From Molossus alvarezi (lineage: Eukaryota; Chordata; Mammalia; Chiroptera; Molossidae): 64,000 bases of DNA. Every line of letters starts with the position of its first letter. Position 1 is the stretch's first letter. Under the pieces are notes generated by a model. It had not been told where the DNA came from. It searched no databases and saw only the letters and a program-made list of their open reading frames with translations. The stretch lies in contig CM073886.1 in NCBI GenBank assembly GCA_037176705.1, positions 5,084,001-5,148,000 on the forward strand. The letters run 5' to 3'. Of the stretch, positions 33,135-44,849 are shown in pieces. Both the position numbers and the translations under genes were made by a program.

Positions 33135-33370
33135 AAGCTGGAAGACACCGTCATTGACTTGGGAGAGATTCGGAAACAAGCCCTGCAGAGCCCGGGCGTC
33201 AACCGCAGCCTGTTTCTCATCACCCTGGAGAGGTGCTTCCAGGTGCTGAGCTCCCTGGAGTGTGTGGAGATCCTGGGCAAGGTGCTGCGGGCGTCCCCTG
33301 GCAGCTTCCTCCAGCCCAGCATCGCAGAGAACCTGCCCCGGGACCTGCACCAGGACGCCTTCCGGAACCT
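33135..33370 (+). CDS. OTOA: OTOA coding exon 7: residues 134-211
   Basis: Acceptor TTCCTTTAG, donor AACCT|GTGAGT (phase 2). The bases before the donor are CT instead of the usual AG, so the exonic side of this splice site is weak. Encodes KLEDTVIDLGEIRKQALQSP, GVNRSLFLITLERCFQVLSS, LECVEILGKVLRASPGSFLQ and PSIAENLPRDLHQDAFRN. It is the largest exon here (236 nt), with an NRS sequon at about residue 156 and clear amphipathic helices. Retaining even the first intronic bases gives AAC CTG TGA, an immediate stop, so any use of downstream donors truncates the protein. Confidence 0.96.
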
Positions 33371-33431
33371 GTGAGTGCTCCTCCCAACCCCCTGGCTCCA
33401 CCCACCACCCTGGGAAGCTATTGTGAGAATT

Positions 33432-34665
33432 CAAGGAGGTACAGCATGGCATGGGGGGGGCAAGATATGGGGGTGGGGAGCAAGACATGGCGGGGTGGGG
33501 GAGGCAAGGCATGGCAGGGGGTGGTGGGAGGAGGCAAGGCATGGCGGTGGGGGGAGGCAAGGCATGGCGGGGTGGGGTGGGAGGAGGTAAGTCATGGCGG
33601 GGGCGGGGAAGGCAAGGCATGGGGGGTGGGGTGGGAGGAGGCAAGGCATGAAGGGGAGGAGGTAAGGCATGGCAGGGGGGGTAGGCAAAGCATGGTGGGG
33701 GTGGGGTGGGAGGAGGTAAGGCATGGTGGGGGGAGGAGGTAAGGCATGGCGGGGTGTGGAGGTAAGGCATGGCGGGGGGGAGGGGGAGGTAAGGCATGGG
33801 GGGGAGGTAAGTCATGGGGGGAGGTAAGTCATGGGGGGGAGGTAAGGCATGGGGAGGTAAGGCATGGGGGGGAGGTAAGGCATGGGGGAGGAGGTAAGGC
33901 AAGGGGGGGAAGTAAGGCATGGGGGGGAGGTAAGGCATGGGGGGGAGGAGGTAAGGCAAGGGGGGGAGGTAAGGCATGGGGGAGGAGGTAAGGCATGGGG
34001 GGGAGGTAAGGCATGGGGGGGAGGAGGTAAGGCAAGGGGGGGAGGTAAGGCATGGGGGGGAGGTAAGGCATGGGGGGGAGGTAAGGCATGGGGGGAGGAG
34101 GTAAGGCAAGGGGGGGAGGTAAGGCATGGGGGGGAGGTAAGGCATGGGGGAGGAGGTAAGGCATGGGGGGAGGTAAGGCATGGGGGGGTAAGGCATGGGG
34201 GGGTAAGGCATGGGGGGGTAAGGCATGGGGGGGAGGTAAGGCATGGGGGTGTAAGGCATGGCATGGGGGGGAGGTAAGGCATGGGGGGGAGGTAAGGCAT
34301 GGGGGGGAGGAGGTAAGGCATGGGGGGGAGGTAAGGCATGGGGGGGAGGTAAGGCATGGGGGGGAGGTAAGGCATGGGGGGGAGGAGGTAAGGCATTGGG
34401 GGGAGGAGGTAAGGCAAGGGGGGGAGGTAAGGCATGGGGGGGAGGTAAGGCATGGGGGGTAAGGCATGGGGGGGAGGTAAGGCATGGGGGAGGAGGTAAG
34501 GCAAGGGTGGGAAGTAAGGCATGGGGGGAGGTAAGGCATGGGGGTGTAAGGCATGGCATGGGGGGGAGGTGAGGCATGGGGGGGAGGTGAGGCATGGGGG
34601 GGAGGTAAGGCATGGCGGGGGGGGAGGTAAGGAATGGCGGGGGGAGGAGGAAGGCAGGTGGGGAC
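33432..34665. repeat. G-rich minisatellite with about fifty donor-like GTAAGG motifs (intron 7)
   Basis: About 1.2 kb of tandem repeats starting some 60 bp after exon 7. The left third has longer, mixed units (CAAGGCATGGCGGGGTGGGG type). From about 33,790 the unit is 17-21 bp, most often 18, of the form GAGGTAAGGCATGGGGGG. By eye I count about fifty GTAAG cores and two GTGAGG. Unit-length variation is in the G-run, in an extra GAG, or a CAAG for CATG variant. The sense strand is strongly G-rich and could form many G-quadruplexes. Because the main unit is 18 bp, all frames stay open for long distances, which produces a spurious 560-codon minus-strand frame. Confidence 0.97.
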
Positions 34666-36894
34666 AGGTTAATATGTGAGGTCTGGAACAGAAGCCAAAA
34701 ACCTGTGGCGATCAGAGATGGTTTGATTACTGTCTCCCACATTGTCATTCTGGTGCTATCCTCACATTTTTGCCACATTTGCACACACCTGTGCTATTAT
34801 TTACTTCCTGTTTTTCTCGCTAGTGACTCAATCTTTTTACTTAATATTTATTTAAAAAGCAAATTTGACATCATTACAGTAAATGGGAAATCAGTATTAT
34901 TCATCTTAAGTAAAAGTGGTCGTAAGAATGAATACCATGATGTGGAAGACAGCGCTGCCGAGTCCCGGCTGGATGTGTGGCTCTCCACGCCGGGGCCTTT
35001 CCTCTGGGCGAACCAGCTGCGTGCTGGCGACCCCCGGCCGACCACAGCCCCCTCGCCGGGCGCAGGACCTGCGCTGCAGGCCAGCCCGTGTGTGTGGCAC
35101 CTCGCCCTACATGACACTGCACTGCAGGCTGCAGGGCACCAACATTGTGACCACTGCCAGCTCCTCCTGTTACTAATTATGTCACTTTATGGCCCTAAAG
35201 ATCCTTCTAAATCTAAAAATGATTTGAAGAAGAAAAGACCAATGGCAACCTGGGAGAGTCTATATATATATATGTATCTACATTTTATTTTTGCAGCCAA
35301 AGGACTGTCGGGGAAAAAGACAGTACACTGACAATATACTGACCTCATTCTGTCTCCAGGGTGTGCATTGTGTCTGCCAAGACATAACATCGTGTGAAGC
35401 CCTTAGCTCTGTAGGCCGGTACACAATCTGTCTTGGTCCAGCATCTCCTGCCCCGGGGGCCAGGCTCTGGGTGGGAGAGGACCTGGAGAGGACACGACGG
35501 GGAGAGGGACTTCGTTGGCCACTGCTCATCTGTTTCCCATGTCGGAAAACCCATTCAGACTTTCTTTGAAATTCCTGTTTCCAAAAGGGGATTATTGGAT
35601 CATGTAATTAATAGTTTTACTATAGGGCTAACTTCAGGCACAATTAAATTCAGAAGCTCAAATCTCACAGTCAGGAACATGCGTGGTCTTTTGTCTCAGC
35701 TCTGCATGCTCTGGGTCGGCCTGTGACAGGCGGGCTCTCCTGGCTCCCGGCCCAGCACCACGTGCTCGGAGCGCCCGGTCTGGGGGAGGCGGAGCCTCTT
35801 TCCAGCAGGTCCAAGCACAGCCGCAGACCTGATTTTCGTTGGTCCAAACTGGGTCACGTGCCTCCTTGATCCAATCACTGTTGTCAATGGACCTAATATG
35901 CCGAATGTCTTAGATGTGGGTGACTGTCCTGCTCATAAAACATGGATGGACCACGAACAGGAGAAATGTTTCTCCAAAAATAATTGAGGTGCTGCTCTGA
36001 AAAAGAGACACATGGATGGTCACTACAGACACTTCATGTGGACCCTGGGGAAGAGCGGGAGGTCTCCCAGCTTGCAGGCAGAAAGACCTGACATTCCCTG
36101 ACTCAGTTCTCAGTTCTGAGCGGGAGTCCCGTATATGCCCCCCTTCCACAGAAGGCATCCTAGTTGGCTCTCAACAACCCTTCTTTTACAGATAAAGAAT
36201 CTGAGGTCTAAAGAGGAGATGGCACCCCAAGGCGGCCCCATGGGGCTTGCCTTCATCTGAGCTCAGCCCAGTTTTCTCCTCCTCCTGCTCTGCCCCACTC
36301 TTCCCGCTTCTCTTCGTGAGGGTGGTGTCATTAATCCCTTCCTGTTTTTCAGATGAGGAAACTGAGGCGGGGGGGGGGGGAGATTAAATAACCCGCCCGC
36401 GGCCAGACGGCTCGGGAATGCCAGAGCCTCCCTGAGAAGGAGGCTTACCGCTTCCCAAGCACTGTGTCTGTCCTGCCCTTTCAGCTACTTGGGTCTGGAG
36501 AAACAAAACAATAAACAAAAAGAAGTAAATGAAAAGAAAACATGGAAAACATGAAGAGGAATGTAAGGGGCGGTTTGCCTGTTCACCAGAGATGATGGGA
36601 GCGTGCAAGCGTAGAGTGTAGGCTGGAAGGGGCTGGCGACTTGGTCATCTGGCGAACGTATGTCCGTGGTGGTGGGCAGGGTGACCGAGGGCTCGCAGCA
36701 AGGAGCACAGCTGTTTGCAGGATGCATCGGGGTGATGATCGGCGTCGAGTGCTGTGAAAGGTCACCCTGTCTTTGGACCCGATGAGACCATTGCATATGG
36801 CACCGAGGAGGTCACTGGTGACTTCGGTCACAGGAGTGGTGTGGTGGTGAAGAAACCAGATTTCGGTGGCTTAAAAGTGGCCTAGACACTTCAC
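34666..36894. other. OTOA intron 7, middle part
   Basis: No gene. 35,560-35,900 looks like an old interspersed repeat (AACTGGGTCACGTGCC, then CCAATCACTGTTGTCAATGG), family not assigned. 36,345-36,450 is an antisense MIR-like stretch (AGATGAGGAAACTGAGGCGG followed by a G-run at 36,369-36,381). Confidence 0.5.
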
Positions 36895-37585
36895 CCTCAG
36901 CAGGATGTCTGTAAGCAAAACAGACAACCGCAGGTGTTGCAGAGGACGTGGGGAAATCAGGACCCTCACACCCTGTTGGTGAGAACGTAGATTGGCGCAG
37001 CTACTTTGGACAACATCCAGCAGGTTCTCAGATGCCTAAGTGTAGAGTTGCCACTTAACCCAGCAAGTCCACTCCTGGGTCTGTATCCAAGAGAAACGAG
37101 AGCGTGTGCACACAGAAACTTGTACGTGAATGTTCGCCGCAGCATCGTTCATCATAGGCAAAAGGTAGAAACGCTCAAGTGCCCATCCTCTGATGAATGG
37201 ATAAACAAAATGTGGTCCGCCCACACAGTGGAGGAGTATTTGGCCCTGAAAAGGAATGAAGTACTAACATGCTACAAGATGCCCGAACCTGGACATGCCA
37301 AATGAAAGAAGCCATTCACAAAGATGACACACTGTCTGATTCGTTGATCTGAAATGCCCAGAAGAGGCAAATGCACAGAGACAGAAAGTGGATGGTGGTT
37401 TCTAGGAGCGGGGGTGGCCAAAGGTTGAGGGTGACAGCTGCCGGGGGTAGGGGTTTCTTTGTGGGGTGCTTACAATCTTCTAAAATTGATTGTGGTAATG
37501 GTTGTACAACTCTGTGGATATACTGAAAATCACTGAAGTGTGCGCTGTAAGTGGGACAATTGTGTGATAAGTGAATTATAATCTT
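36895..37585 (+). mobile_element. Old L1 fragment (ORF2 3' end)
   Basis: Sense L1: ACCCTGTTGGTGAGAACGTA, CCAGCAAGTCCACTCCTGGG and CAAGTGCCCATCCTCTGATG. The C-terminal ORF2 phrase KCPSSDEWINKMWSAHTVEE is still readable at 37,170-37,240. Diverged. Confidence 0.88.
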
Positions 37586-37802
37586 AATCAAGCTGTTACC
37601 AAGGAACGTGACCTCAGGTGAGGAAGGGGACCGATCTCGGGAAGGTGTGTGACTGAGGGCGGAGGAGAGACCGAAGCTCCCTGTAGCAAGGGAGCAGAAG
37701 GGCTTCTAACATGAGAACCGGGGGCGTTAGCTCTTTGCACCCTCCTCAGGGCAGCCTGCACCTGCCTGTTCCTTAACTGACACCCGTGTGCTTGTCCTTC
37801 AG

Positions 37803-37906
37803 ATCCGCGGTGTTCAAAGACCTGTACGACCAGACGTCGGCGCGCGCCCAGAGAGCCCTGTACGCCTGGATGGCGGGCGTCTTGCAGGAGTCCTCCAACG
37901 CCACCG
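37803..37906 (+). CDS. OTOA: OTOA coding exon 8: residues 212-246
   Basis: Acceptor GTCCTTCAG, donor ACCG|GTGAGC, phase 2 in and phase 1 out. CT+A completes L212. Encodes SAVFKDLYDQTSARAQRALY, AWMAGVLQESSNAT and one base of codon 247, completed to D by exon 9, so the NAT sequon sits at the junction. CpG-rich codon use (GCGGTG, ACGTCGGCGCGC) compared with exon 9. Confidence 0.94.
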
Positions 37907-40900
37907 GTGAGCCTGCTTGAGGCGCAGCGCGTCTTAGGGGGCGTCCAGCCCTGCAAACAGGTGCTTCATCTCCGAAGACGGGAGTCCGATTTCAGTGTCA
38001 TTTGTGCTTTGTACCTGCCCCTCCCCCAACGTCCCGGAAGGGTGTGGCTTGGCACGAGTAAAGCACCTCCCCACTTCTGCAGTGCGCCGGTGTCCCACGC
38101 GGGCCCTGGTTTCTTAGTGGATGTAATAGTGGTGGCATCCTGGAGTTGAGGACCTTTGGGATACAGTTCTAGGTTCTAAATCTGTGTTAAAATGGTAGAA
38201 GATAAGTTTTAAAAAGAAAATCTAGGAAATAAAGCACAGAAATAAAGCGCTTAACTTCCCGAAAACCAAGGTAGAACTAGGTGAGGATTCATTTATTTGA
38301 GGGATGTTTATTAAAAACAATGTCCCTGGAGGGGAGAGAGTCGCATTCACAGACAGAAAGTACAGTGGTGGTTGTGAGGACTGAGGGGTGGGAGTTCATG
38401 TCTAAGGAGTAGAGTTTCAGTTTTGCAAACAGAAAGTTCTGGAGCCAGGTGTGACGATGCTCGCACACTGTGGATGAGCTGAGCGCCACGCACACTGGGG
38501 CGGTTCAGGGGTGGGTGCCGGGGTGTCTGTTACCGCGGCTCAAAGAAGGGCTGTGTAGGTTAGAAATGCGAGCAGTGTTTAGATGGCTGTAGCGTGTTGA
38601 TGCTTAATGTCACTGATATAAACAGAACACACTTTTAAAACACTTTTTAGATGCCTACCCTCTGTCAGCCACTTGGGACCCAGGAACACGAGACAGTTTT
38701 TGCTCTCATGGAGCTATTGTTTTATTGCAGGAGGGTAGGTGGAGAAAATGTTTAAACAAGTAAACAAGAGAGAGAGGCAGAGACAGAGATGGAGACAGAG
38801 AGACGGGGACAGAGACGGAGAGAGAAAGAAACGGCTTGGCACAGCTCTGTGCAGAGGAGAGTAAGCACTGTAGACGTTGAGGCCCTGTGGTGGCTGTCTC
38901 AGCTGCTCCCCTCTGGTGTCGCAGGAAAGCAGGCACACACAGTAGATGAATAGGCGTGGCCGTGTCCCCGACCAAACCTTGTTTTATGGACAGTGAAATT
39001 GGAATTTCATGTAATTTTCACGCATCACAAAATATTCTTTTTCTTTAAATTTTTCTTTCAAATATCGGAAAGTGTGAAAACCAAGCTTGCAGGTGGTACA
39101 AGAACAGGTGGTGGGTGTAGTTTGCCGGGCCCTGGACTACGGGGTCAGAGAAGGCCTGACGTTTCAGTCGAGACCAAAATGGGAAGTGGACTGAGGCAGG
39201 CCAGGCTCCGGAGGGACACCCGGGCAGAGCGCCCAGCAGACGCAAAGGCCTGAGGTGGGCATGAGCTCAGCGTGCTGGGGAGGCGTGGAGGAGGTCAGGG
39301 AGGTTGGCGTGTGGGGAGGGCCAGTCAGTTCTTTTCCTGGAATTAAGCTCTGAGTTTGTATGTGCGGAGCAGTGACAACATACTGGTCAACGTCTCCAGT
39401 GCATACACTGTTCCCACCACCTGATGAGGAGTTACAGCCTCCAGAAACCTGACCTCACACAGTGTCACCCTGAGAAAGACACTGAACCTCCACACTTCCC
39501 TGAGTCCTGATGGCCATAATTTATTCCGAGACAGACTTTCCGTCTAAAATCCCTTCAGGGTGTTTTATTATCAAACTAAGGTGAATGAAAATGAATTCTA
39601 CTTGTTTAAACTTTTTATTTTTCATGAAGTGCCTTGAGGTAACTGGAAATGCTTTGGGTGTTAAAAATATCCCCAGCTTCAGGGTCATTGGTCTGCAGAA
39701 ATACAGTTTGTGGGTATTAATTCAAAATGAACAACTCCATGTGGTCCTTGGTGAATTTAGTTGTTTTCCCCTCCCAAATTCTCTAGCTTGCTGGGGTCAC
39801 TCTTATCACCAAGTTCAATGTCCAGAGTCCCCATTTAGGGGCCCTGTGCTCACCCTAAAGCTCCTGTGTATTCCTGTGTGTGTGGGGGTCACCTGTTGTT
39901 CTCGGGACTCGACCCATGCAGCATTGCCCATGGCTTCCTGCACAGCTCCTGGTGACTGACGTACTGCACCCTGTAAACGCTCCCCCACTTCCCTGTTTCT
40001 CCCCAAAATGCCAAGAGTGCAATGTTGTCGTGTAGAAAGTCTTTTACTGAACGACTGGGCAATGTGGCCAATTCTGGCTCAGGGAAATTTGAAGTTGGAT
40101 CCTGGACATAGCTGCTCTTTTAAACTAAACAATTTTTTCAACTGCAGTTGACATACAATATTATATTAGTTTCAGGTGTACAGCGTAGTGGTTAGACATT
40201 TATATAACTTATTAAGTGATCCCTCTGATAAGTCTTGTATCCACCTGGCATAAATATTACAATATTATTGACGATATTCCTTAGGCTGTACTTTACATCT
40301 CTGTGACTACTTTGTAACTTCCCAGTTGTACTTCTTAATCCCTTCACCTTTCTTACCCACTTCCCCCCGACCCGGTCCCATCTGGACCCGTTAGTCAGTT
40401 CTCTGTGCCCATGAGTTTGTTTCTGCTTTGTTTGTTCATTTATTTTGTTTTCTAGGTTCCAATGTAAGTGAAATCATATGGTATTCATCTTTCTCTGACT
40501 CATTTCACTTAGCATAACGCCTTCTAGATCCGTCCATGTTGTTGCAAATGGCAAGATTTTATTCTTTATTATGGCAGAGTAATACTCCATTGTATACATG
40601 TACCACTTCTTTATCCATCATCAACTGATGGACACTCTGGCTGCTCCCAAATCTTGGCTATTGTAGATAATGCTGGGGTGCAGATATCTTTTTAAATTAG
40701 TGTTTTCATTTCCTTCAGATAAATACCCAGAAGAGGGATTGCTGGATCTTATGGCAGTTCTATTTTTATATTTTTGAAGACCCTCCATACTGTTTTCCAT
40801 AGTGGCTGCACCAATTTGCATGCCCCTTAGTGCACGAGGGTTCCCTTTTCTACATGATGGTTCTTCAGGTTCCATTGACATCCCACAGACGACAGGGAGA

Positions 40901-41494
40901 GTCCTCTTGGAATGCAGAGGAGACAGACGCCACTGCTGGCTGGGGAGACGGTAGGCTTTGGAAGCAGAGGGTTGGGTGAAAGGTGTTCTAGCTCACGAGG
41001 AGGCCCAGGTGAGTGAAGACTTGGCAAACATTTGGGGTGCCTCCGAGTGGTTCAGTTTCGCTCAAGTATAATCACATGATGAAACCCAGCAAGGGCGATA
41101 CTGATTGTTTCAGCTGCCAATGAAAGAGTCAAATGTATTTGAAGTTGCAAGATTATTTAGTAACTGAGTGAGCTCAAAAGAACATTGTGTTTTGTGGTCT
41201 TAAGTCTTAACATATAATCTGCATTTCTAAGCTCCCAGGTGATGGTGATGCTGCTGGTCCAGAGACCACACTGTGAGTAGCAGAGCGGCAGGTGGCGGGC
41301 GGGCATCGTGACTCCCACGGCGTGTAGTGTGAATGGGTGGGAGGTGGACCAGGAGTGGCCATCGAGGAAATTAATGAGTTAATAAACGCAGGAAGGAGGT
41401 CCTGACATCAAAGATGCTTTTGATGATCACATTCCAGTGCAAAGGCTTTTGTTCATTTATTCGCTTATGTATCCATTTATTTATTTTCTTGCAG
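37907..41494. other. OTOA intron 8
   Basis: Contains a purine-rich GA/GACA stretch (38,766-38,832), an old L2/MIR-type repeat ending CTCATGGAGCTATTG (38,630-38,740), an old antisense L1 piece (40,105-40,860) and a MER5-like fragment (GATGGTGATGCTGCTGGTCC, 41,230-41,275). About 39,260-40,100 shows nothing recognisable. Confidence 0.6.
40105..40860 (-). mobile_element. Old L1 fragment (3' end)
   Basis: Antisense L1M-type: TTAGTTTCAGGTGTACAGCG, TTTCTCTGACTCATTTCACT and TTTTCCATAGTGGCTGCACC. Diverged, non-coding. Confidence 0.88.
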
Positions 41495-41595
41495 ATAACT
41501 CTGTTTCATGGGTCAGCGCCGAAAACTTATGGATTTTGGGCAGATATATGGTTCACCTATCACTTGAAGAAATTATGAAAATCAGTCCTATGGAA
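41495..41595 (+). CDS. OTOA: OTOA coding exon 9: residues 247-280
   Basis: Acceptor TTTTCTTGCAG behind a long T-rich tract, donor ATGGAA|GTAAGT (strong). G+AT gives D247; encodes NSVSWVSAENLWILGRYMVH and LSLEEIMKISPME, phase 0 out. W- and aromatic-rich helix typical of the family ectodomain. The next exon is 14.9 kb away, the longest intron in the window. Confidence 0.94.
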
Positions 41596-42736
41596 GTAAG
41601 TTGGAAAGGTACACTTAAGGTCCCCCTTCTGATTCATCCAGGATAAGGTATATTCCAAGCTTCTCCTGTTCCGCCAGCCAGTCCAGGAAATTGGACTCCT
41701 ACTTCAACTCAATATATCTGGGCCTCTAAACTCTCGGCATAAGGTCTCAAGCGGTCAGTCATCGGATTGTGTTCAAGTGTAGAAGTACTAAGAAAAGAAA
41801 AAGAATTGTGGACAGCGGAGATAGCTCTGATGTGAGCAGATGAGGGTAGAAGGAGAATGTTGGCGATGAACCAAAAATCACTTGAGTATTTTTGTCCTCA
41901 AGAAAGGCCCAGGACAATAGCTATGGAGTTCCCAGCCCTTGGAAGCTTGAACCCAAATCAAAAGCAACATGGATTAATAGTGAGGTCTATTTATAGCTAC
42001 TTTTGTGGACAGCTACTTCAACAGGAGTAACGATAGCGTTTTAACTCCCTTCTAAGGTTACTTAACTCATGGTCAACCTGTTTCCCTCCTCCTGGTGTTG
42101 ACCCAGCGACACTAAAGTAAGTCCCTTGGGCACCCTGACTCTGAATGGCAGCCTTCAAAGAACGTCGCCAACACGGAGGCATTCGGGGAGTCGCAGGCTT
42201 GTCTCCAGTTTTTATCCCGGTGCCCAGCTGTCACCCGGCCAGTGAGGGAAGTCTCTGCATCAAATGAAAGGCTTGTCCAAGGGCTAGCTGACCCAACAGT
42301 GTCTAGTCGTTGTGAAATCAGAGGCAACCCTAGCTTCCTCTTCTGACCTTGAAAGCTGGGAATATGTGAATGTCTTTCAGTTGCATAACCCTCAGTTGTA
42401 ACATGGGTTAAACCTCCACTTGCCCTCCCGGCGCTGAATGAGTCTCAGGAAGCAGAGGAGGCAGGGCACGGGAGCTCTGAGATCAAGGGCCACCTGCAGC
42501 GTGTCTTGTTCACCTAGGAGTGTGGACAGGGAAGGGAAAGCAGAACACCAGCTCCCAGGGAGTTTACACGGACCGTGGGCGGGCTGAGAAGGGGAGGCGG
42601 CTGCATGAGTCTAAGTTCAGAAAGCAGTGCATCAGATATAGGATGTCAGGGGATACCCTGGGACACAGGCAACAACTGAACAAGAATAGAAAGATGTCAA
42701 TACACTACTCAGATTCTTTCTTTCTTGTTCATTTTG
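41596..42736. other. OTOA intron 9, left part
   Basis: Unassigned sequence up to the first VES. No exon or recognised repeat. Confidence 0.45.
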
Positions 42737-42946
42737 GAAAAAAAAAAAATCCTCTCCTGAGGATATGTTTTTCATTAGAGAGAGAGAGACAGAAACATGG
42801 ACAAAAACACTGATCGTTGCCTACCGTATGCCTTCCACCCAGGGGTAGAACCTGAAACCTGGTTATGTGCCCTGACTGGGAATCAAACCCAAGACCCCTC
42901 GGTGCACAGGACAGTGCTCCAACCCACTGAGCCACACCACCAGGGC
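42737..42946 (-). mobile_element. VES SINE
   Basis: Antisense VES: AATCCTCTCCTGAGGATATG to GAGCCACACCACCAGGGC. Flanks CTTGTTCATTTT / ATTGTTCACTTT are a plausible target-site duplication. Confidence 0.9.
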
Positions 42947-43541
42947 ATTGTTCACTTTTTTTTAAGCTTTCTTTCTTTTTTAAAAAAAATTGATTTATTT
43001 TTGTTACAGATGTTCCCTCCCCCCAGAAACCCTCCTCCCGATTCCGCCTCCCTCCCCCAAGCGTTGTTGTTTATGTCCATGGTTACACATACATGCATAT
43101 ACGTTCTTTGGTTTATCTCACCCCCCCCCCCCCCCGAGGTTTGTCAATCTGTACCCTACTTCTATGTCTCTGGGTCTATTTTGTTCATGTGCTTTTTTTG
43201 TTCATTATAGTCCACAAATAAATGAGATCATGTGGTATTTATCTTTCTCAGATTGGCTTATTTTGCTTAGCATAATACTCCCAGGTCCCTCCATGTTATC
43301 TGAAAGGATGAGAGATCCTTCTTTCTTACAGCTGCATAGTATTCCACTGTATATATGTACCACTGCTTTTTTATCCATTCATCTACTGATGGACACTTGG
43401 GCTGTTTCCAGATCTTAGTGATTGTAAATAGTGCTGCTATGAACATAGGGGTATGTATATTCTTTCTGATTAGTGTTTTAGGCTTCTTAGTGTATATTCC
43501 TAGAAGTGGGATCACTGGGTCAAATGGCAGTTCAATTTTTA

Positions 43542-43746
43542 TTTTTTTTCTTTATTGATTTTAGAGAGAGAGGAAGGCAGAGGGAGAGACAGAAACATTG
43601 ATGGGAGAGAACACTGATTGGCCGCCTCCCATGCCCTCCAATGGGGATTGGGTCCACAACCTGGGCATGTGCCCCAACCAGGAATCGAACCAGTGACCTC
43701 CTGGTGCATGGGTTGACACTCAACCACTGAGCCACACCGGCCAGGC
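43542..43746 (-). mobile_element. VES SINE (GTGTGG subtype) inside L1-B
   Basis: Antisense VES; target-site duplication TCAATTTTTA at 43532-43541 and 43747-43756. Confidence 0.95.
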
Positions 43747-44438
43747 TCAATTTTTAACCTTTTGAGGAGAAACCATAGTATTTTTTATAGTGGCTGCACC
43801 AGTCTGCATTCCCACCAGCAGTGTATTAGAGTCCCCTTTTCTCCACACACTCGCCAGCACTTGATGTTTGATGATTTGTTGATGGCGGCCATTCTGACAG
43901 GTGTGAGGTGATACCTCACAGTCGTCTTAATTCGCATCTCTCTGATGATTAGTGATGTTGAGCATATTTTCATATGTCTCTTGGTAATTTGTATGTCCTG
44001 TTTGGAGAGGTGTCTACTTAGGTCCTCTGCCCATTTTTAAATTGGGTTCTTTGTCTTTCTTTTGTTGAGTTGTATGAGTACTCTATATTTTTTGGAAATT
44101 AACCCCTTATCTGATGTATCGTTGGCAATTATGCTCTCCCATTTAGTGGGCTCCCTTTCCATTTTGATGGTTGTTTCTTTTGCTGTGCAGAAGCTTTGTA
44201 GTCCCATGTGTTCATTTTGCCTTTGTTTCTCTTGCCTTAGGTGATGTATCAGTGAAAATTCTGCTGCATATGATGTCTGAAATTTTGTTGCCTACATTTT
44301 CTTCTAGGATTTTTATGAATTCCTGAGTCACATTTAAGTCTTTTATCCATTTTGAGTTTATTCTTGTGTATGGTGTAAGTTGGTGGTCTAGTTTCATTTA
44401 TTTTTGCATGTAGCTGTCCAGTTTTCCCAGCACCATTT

Positions 44439-44849
44439 TTTTATTTTTATTTTTTTTATGAATTTTTATTTATTTTTTTGTTACAGATATTTTACCTTTT
44501 TACCCCATTGGCACCCCCCACCCCCCCTCCACCCTGTCCCGGGCTTAGTTGTCCATGTCCATTGGTCATGCATACATGCATATAAGTTCTGTGGTTTATC
44601 TCTTCCCACCCCCCCACCCCCCATCCCCTCTTCTGAGGGATGTCAGTCTGTGCCCTACTTCCATGTGTCTGGGTCTACTGTATTCCTCAGACTGTTATGT
44701 TCATTATATTCCGTATATAAGTGAGATCATGTGGTATTTGTCTTTTTCTGCTTGGCTTCTTTCTCTTAGGATAATACTTTCCAGGTCCCTCCATGTCGTC
44801 TCAAAGGATAAGAGATCTTTCTTTCTTACCGCTGCATAGTACTCCATGG
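44439..44849 (-). mobile_element. 5'-truncated L1 nested in L1-B
   Basis: About 410 bp of antisense L1 3' end (A-tail complement, 3'UTR, last part of ORF2) interrupt the ORF2 of L1-B. A perfect 13-bp target-site duplication CCCAGCACCATTT (44426-44438 and 44850-44862) proves the insertion. Its 3'UTR (GATATTTTACCTTTTTACCC; TTAGTTGTCCATGTCCATTG) is closer to that of L1-C than L1-B's own 3'UTR is, so it comes from a younger source. Confidence 0.96.

Noticed and set aside
33432..34665. CRISPR-like array
   Set aside because: Units are contiguous with no unique spacers, and the genome is mammalian; this is a minisatellite.
33102..34784. 560-codon minus-strand reading frame rich in Pro-Pro-Met-Pro-Tyr-Leu repeats
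   Set aside because: It is the complement of the 18-bp minisatellite, whose length is a multiple of three, so all frames stay open. It also overlaps the sense OTOA exon 7 in antisense. No family, start context or promoter supports it. The plus-strand frames rich in Gly-Gly-Lys-Ala-Trp are the same artefact.
34612..35331. 239-codon plus-strand frame after the minisatellite
   Set aside because: Begins inside the repeat, shows no recognisable domain, and lies in OTOA intron 7 without convincing splice signals.
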